64,000 nucleotides of DNA from DATBAT01 sp963824805 (GTDB lineage: Bacteria; Acidobacteriota; Terriglobia; Terriglobales; Acidobacteriaceae): the NCBI GenBank assembly GCA_963824805.1, contig CAWGQZ010000019.1:1-64000 (forward strand), read 5' to 3'. The notes beneath the pieces were generated by a model. The model had not been told where the DNA came from, ran no database searches, and saw only the letters and a program-made list of their open reading frames with translations. Positions 62,794 through 64,000 of the stretch are shown piece by piece; positions within the stretch are counted from its first letter, which is position 1, and each line of letters starts with the position of its first letter. The position numbers were made by a program, and so were the translations under genes.

Positions 62794-63607
62794 TTATGCC
62801 GTCTGGACCTCCTCCGTGACCACCTTGAAACTGGCTAAGTTGGCGGCTCCAAAAGGAGGTTGTGATAGCTACGTCGGAGGCGTCCCGGCCAGTTGCCATC
62901 AGGATTCTGCCAATCCGCGGATGGTTGTGGCGGGCATCGAATGTCCACCACCGGTTCTCGAGGTAGACCTCAAACCAGGCGCTGAAGTCCATCGGATTAA
63001 CGTCGGGAGGCACGCCAATGTCGCCCAGATAGCCGGTCGCATACCTCGCCGGTATGTTCAGGGCCCGGCAAAAGGTGACTGCCAGGTGCTGGAAGTCACG
63101 GCATACCCCGGTGCGCTCGGTAAAGACGTCCACAGCGGTTTTCGATGAACGCGCGTATTGATACCCAAAGGTGACCTTTAGGTGGATCCAGTCACAAATT
63201 GCCTTCACTCGGTCCCATCCGGGTTTGGCTTGGCCAAAGAGTTCGACCGCGATGTTGGACATGCGGTCGACCTCGCAGTAGCGGCTGTTAAGCAGGTAGC
63301 GCAGCATTTCTGGAGGCAGATCCTGCACTGGGTGTTCCCTGGCCGTGGGGTTGTAAGCGTCGGGGAGGCCTGAATCCTCGATCAGACTAGAGCCAGCTAG
63401 TTGGAGCCTCCCGGCGGGGGCCAGCCAGCGCGAGCAGCGATTGCCATAACTGTCAACGTAGGTCTCCACCTTAACCTCGGGTGTGACCGTCACCTCGTCT
63501 GGCTCGCGCAGGTCCTTCACGCGGGAGGGATGAACGTGCAGTACTCCCACCATGGCTACAGGAGCAGGAACATCGAATTCCATGTCGTATCCCAGACGAA
63601 TCAGCAT
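62794..63607 (-). CDS. Transglutaminase-like cysteine protease-fold protein, C-terminal frameshift
   Basis: About 270 residues from the ATG at 63607 (GTG 63616 is the alternative). The transglutaminase core has Cys in ERTGVCRDFQHLAVTFCRALNIPARYATGYLGDIG and Asp in WWTFDARHN. The His position reads Ser (MDFSAWFEVYL), a substitution I recall from this subfamily. The frame breaks in the A4 run at 62851-62854. Removing one base turns FWSRQLSQFQ into GAANLASFKVVTEEVQTA and the stop at 62794-62796. The family is often cytoplasmic peptidase-like; substrate unknown. Confidence 0.87.
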
Positions 63608-63745
63608 GGTTCGCACGCGACCACATTTCTGGCCTGGGGGGATTATGGCTCATTTCCCCGGAATTTTCCGATTCAAAATCCTAATAGCTGCCATAGTCCG
63701 AAAATGCGAGCAGGGGTGCCATACTGGATCGGCTAAGGAACTGCC

Positions 63746-64000
63746 ATGTCGACGTTAAACGCTGTGCAGGAAGAGATCGATCCCCGGGTTCGTATCGGAC
63801 ACGTACATTTAAAGGTTGCTGATCTGGCTCGCTCCCTGAATTTCTATTCGGGCGTGCTGGGAATGCAGGTGATGCAGCGATTGGGCGACAGTGCAGCCTT
63901 TCTATCGGCGGGAGGATATCACCACCACATTGCTATTAATACGTGGGAGAGCCTGGGCGGTTCCCCGCCCCCGGCCGGAACCACCGGTCTTTACCATACC
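63746..64000 (+). CDS. VOC-family (glyoxalase/extradiol dioxygenase-like) protein, partial
   Basis: The first ~85 residues of a gene cut by the window end. From the ATG at 63746 it reads RVRIGHVHLKVADLARSLNFYSGVLGMQVMQRLGDSAAFLSAGGYHHHIAINTW, the opening of the vicinal oxygen chelate fold with metal His residues (GHVHLKV; YHHHIAIN). The layout resembles CatE-type catechol 2,3-dioxygenases, but function cannot be fixed from this part. Confidence 0.85.
   Translation, partial: MSTLNAVQEEIDPRVRIGHVHLKVADLARSLNFYSGVLGMQVMQRLGDSAAFLSAGGYHHHIAINTWESLGGSPPPAGTTGLYHT

Noticed and set aside
1..64000. CRISPR array, IS element, integrase or prophage
   Set aside because: No regularly spaced repeats, transposase or phage genes were seen on either strand.

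Overview
The window reads as a chromosomal segment of a Gram-negative, acidobacterium-like bacterium. LpxB, LptE and RlpA point to an LPS outer membrane. A FecR-DUF6600 protein rich in W/Y/G, several lipoproteins, UbiD and Gfo/Idh proteins of familiar acidobacterial type, and a moderately high G+C suggest Acidobacteriota. The phylum call is inference from gene content, not a computed placement. No phage, transposase, integrase or CRISPR array is visible; almost everything is core metabolism, envelope biogenesis and signalling.

Layout. 0.5-6 kb: fabH, an M1-type pseudopeptidase, lpxB, an MBL hydrolase, secG and tRNA-Leu(GAG). 6-13 kb: a membrane protein, a CocE-type hydrolase, the gap-pgk-tpiA glycolytic operon and a P-loop kinase with an RG-rich tail. 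13-18 kb: FecR-DUF6600 protein, MFS transporter, TlpA-like lipoprotein. 17.7-20.3 kb: a translationally coupled operon of a GT2 glycosyltransferase, two tandem PTPS paralogues and folE (pterin synthesis). 20.3-25.8 kb: prenyl synthase, murQ, a coupled serine hydrolase and, divergently, a serine hydrolase-NamZ fusion, which together look like a MurNAc salvage locus. 26-32 kb: SIMPL protein, HD-GYP response regulator and a divergent 1162-aa multidomain histidine kinase. 32-37 kb: ArsR/molybdoenzyme pair, SPOR-slipin-NfeD operon, NDH-2. 37-46 kb: two-component pair, meaB-mce (methylmalonyl-CoA), tsaB-rimI, psd-pssA, an ASADH-like pseudoenzyme, lptE, holA. 46-50 kb: methyltransferases, rpsT, miaB, a DUF151 protein. 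50.4-52.6 kb: a poorly explained stretch with fragmentary ORFs, a His-rich lipoprotein and a metH remnant. 52.6-56 kb: solitary nuoI, ASH-domain protein, Crp-like regulator, ubiD. 56-57.5 kb: four very small genes (two zinc ribbons, one acidic peptide, one NQ-heptad coiled coil). 57.6-64 kb: Gfo/Idh, DinB, permease, pyrF, rlpA, transglutaminase-like protein, and a VOC protein cut by the window end.

A dominant technical feature is the number of apparent 1-base indels in genes that should be intact (fabH, pgk, mce, tsaB, miaB, nuoI, rlpA, the M1 gene, the FecR gene, the transglutaminase gene and a compensated pair in meaB). Several lie in homopolymers. The likeliest cause is an unpolished long-read or metagenomic assembly, so most frameshifted genes are given as single full-length genes with the break marked.

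No wholly new system is demonstrable. The best leads are the PTPS-PTPS-FolE-GT2 pterin operon (one PTPS missing a catalytic His), the serine hydrolase-NamZ fusion beside murQ, four pseudoenzyme-like proteins (M1 peptidase, ASADH, second PTPS, receiver domain), and the 54-aa NQ-heptad coiled-coil protein.
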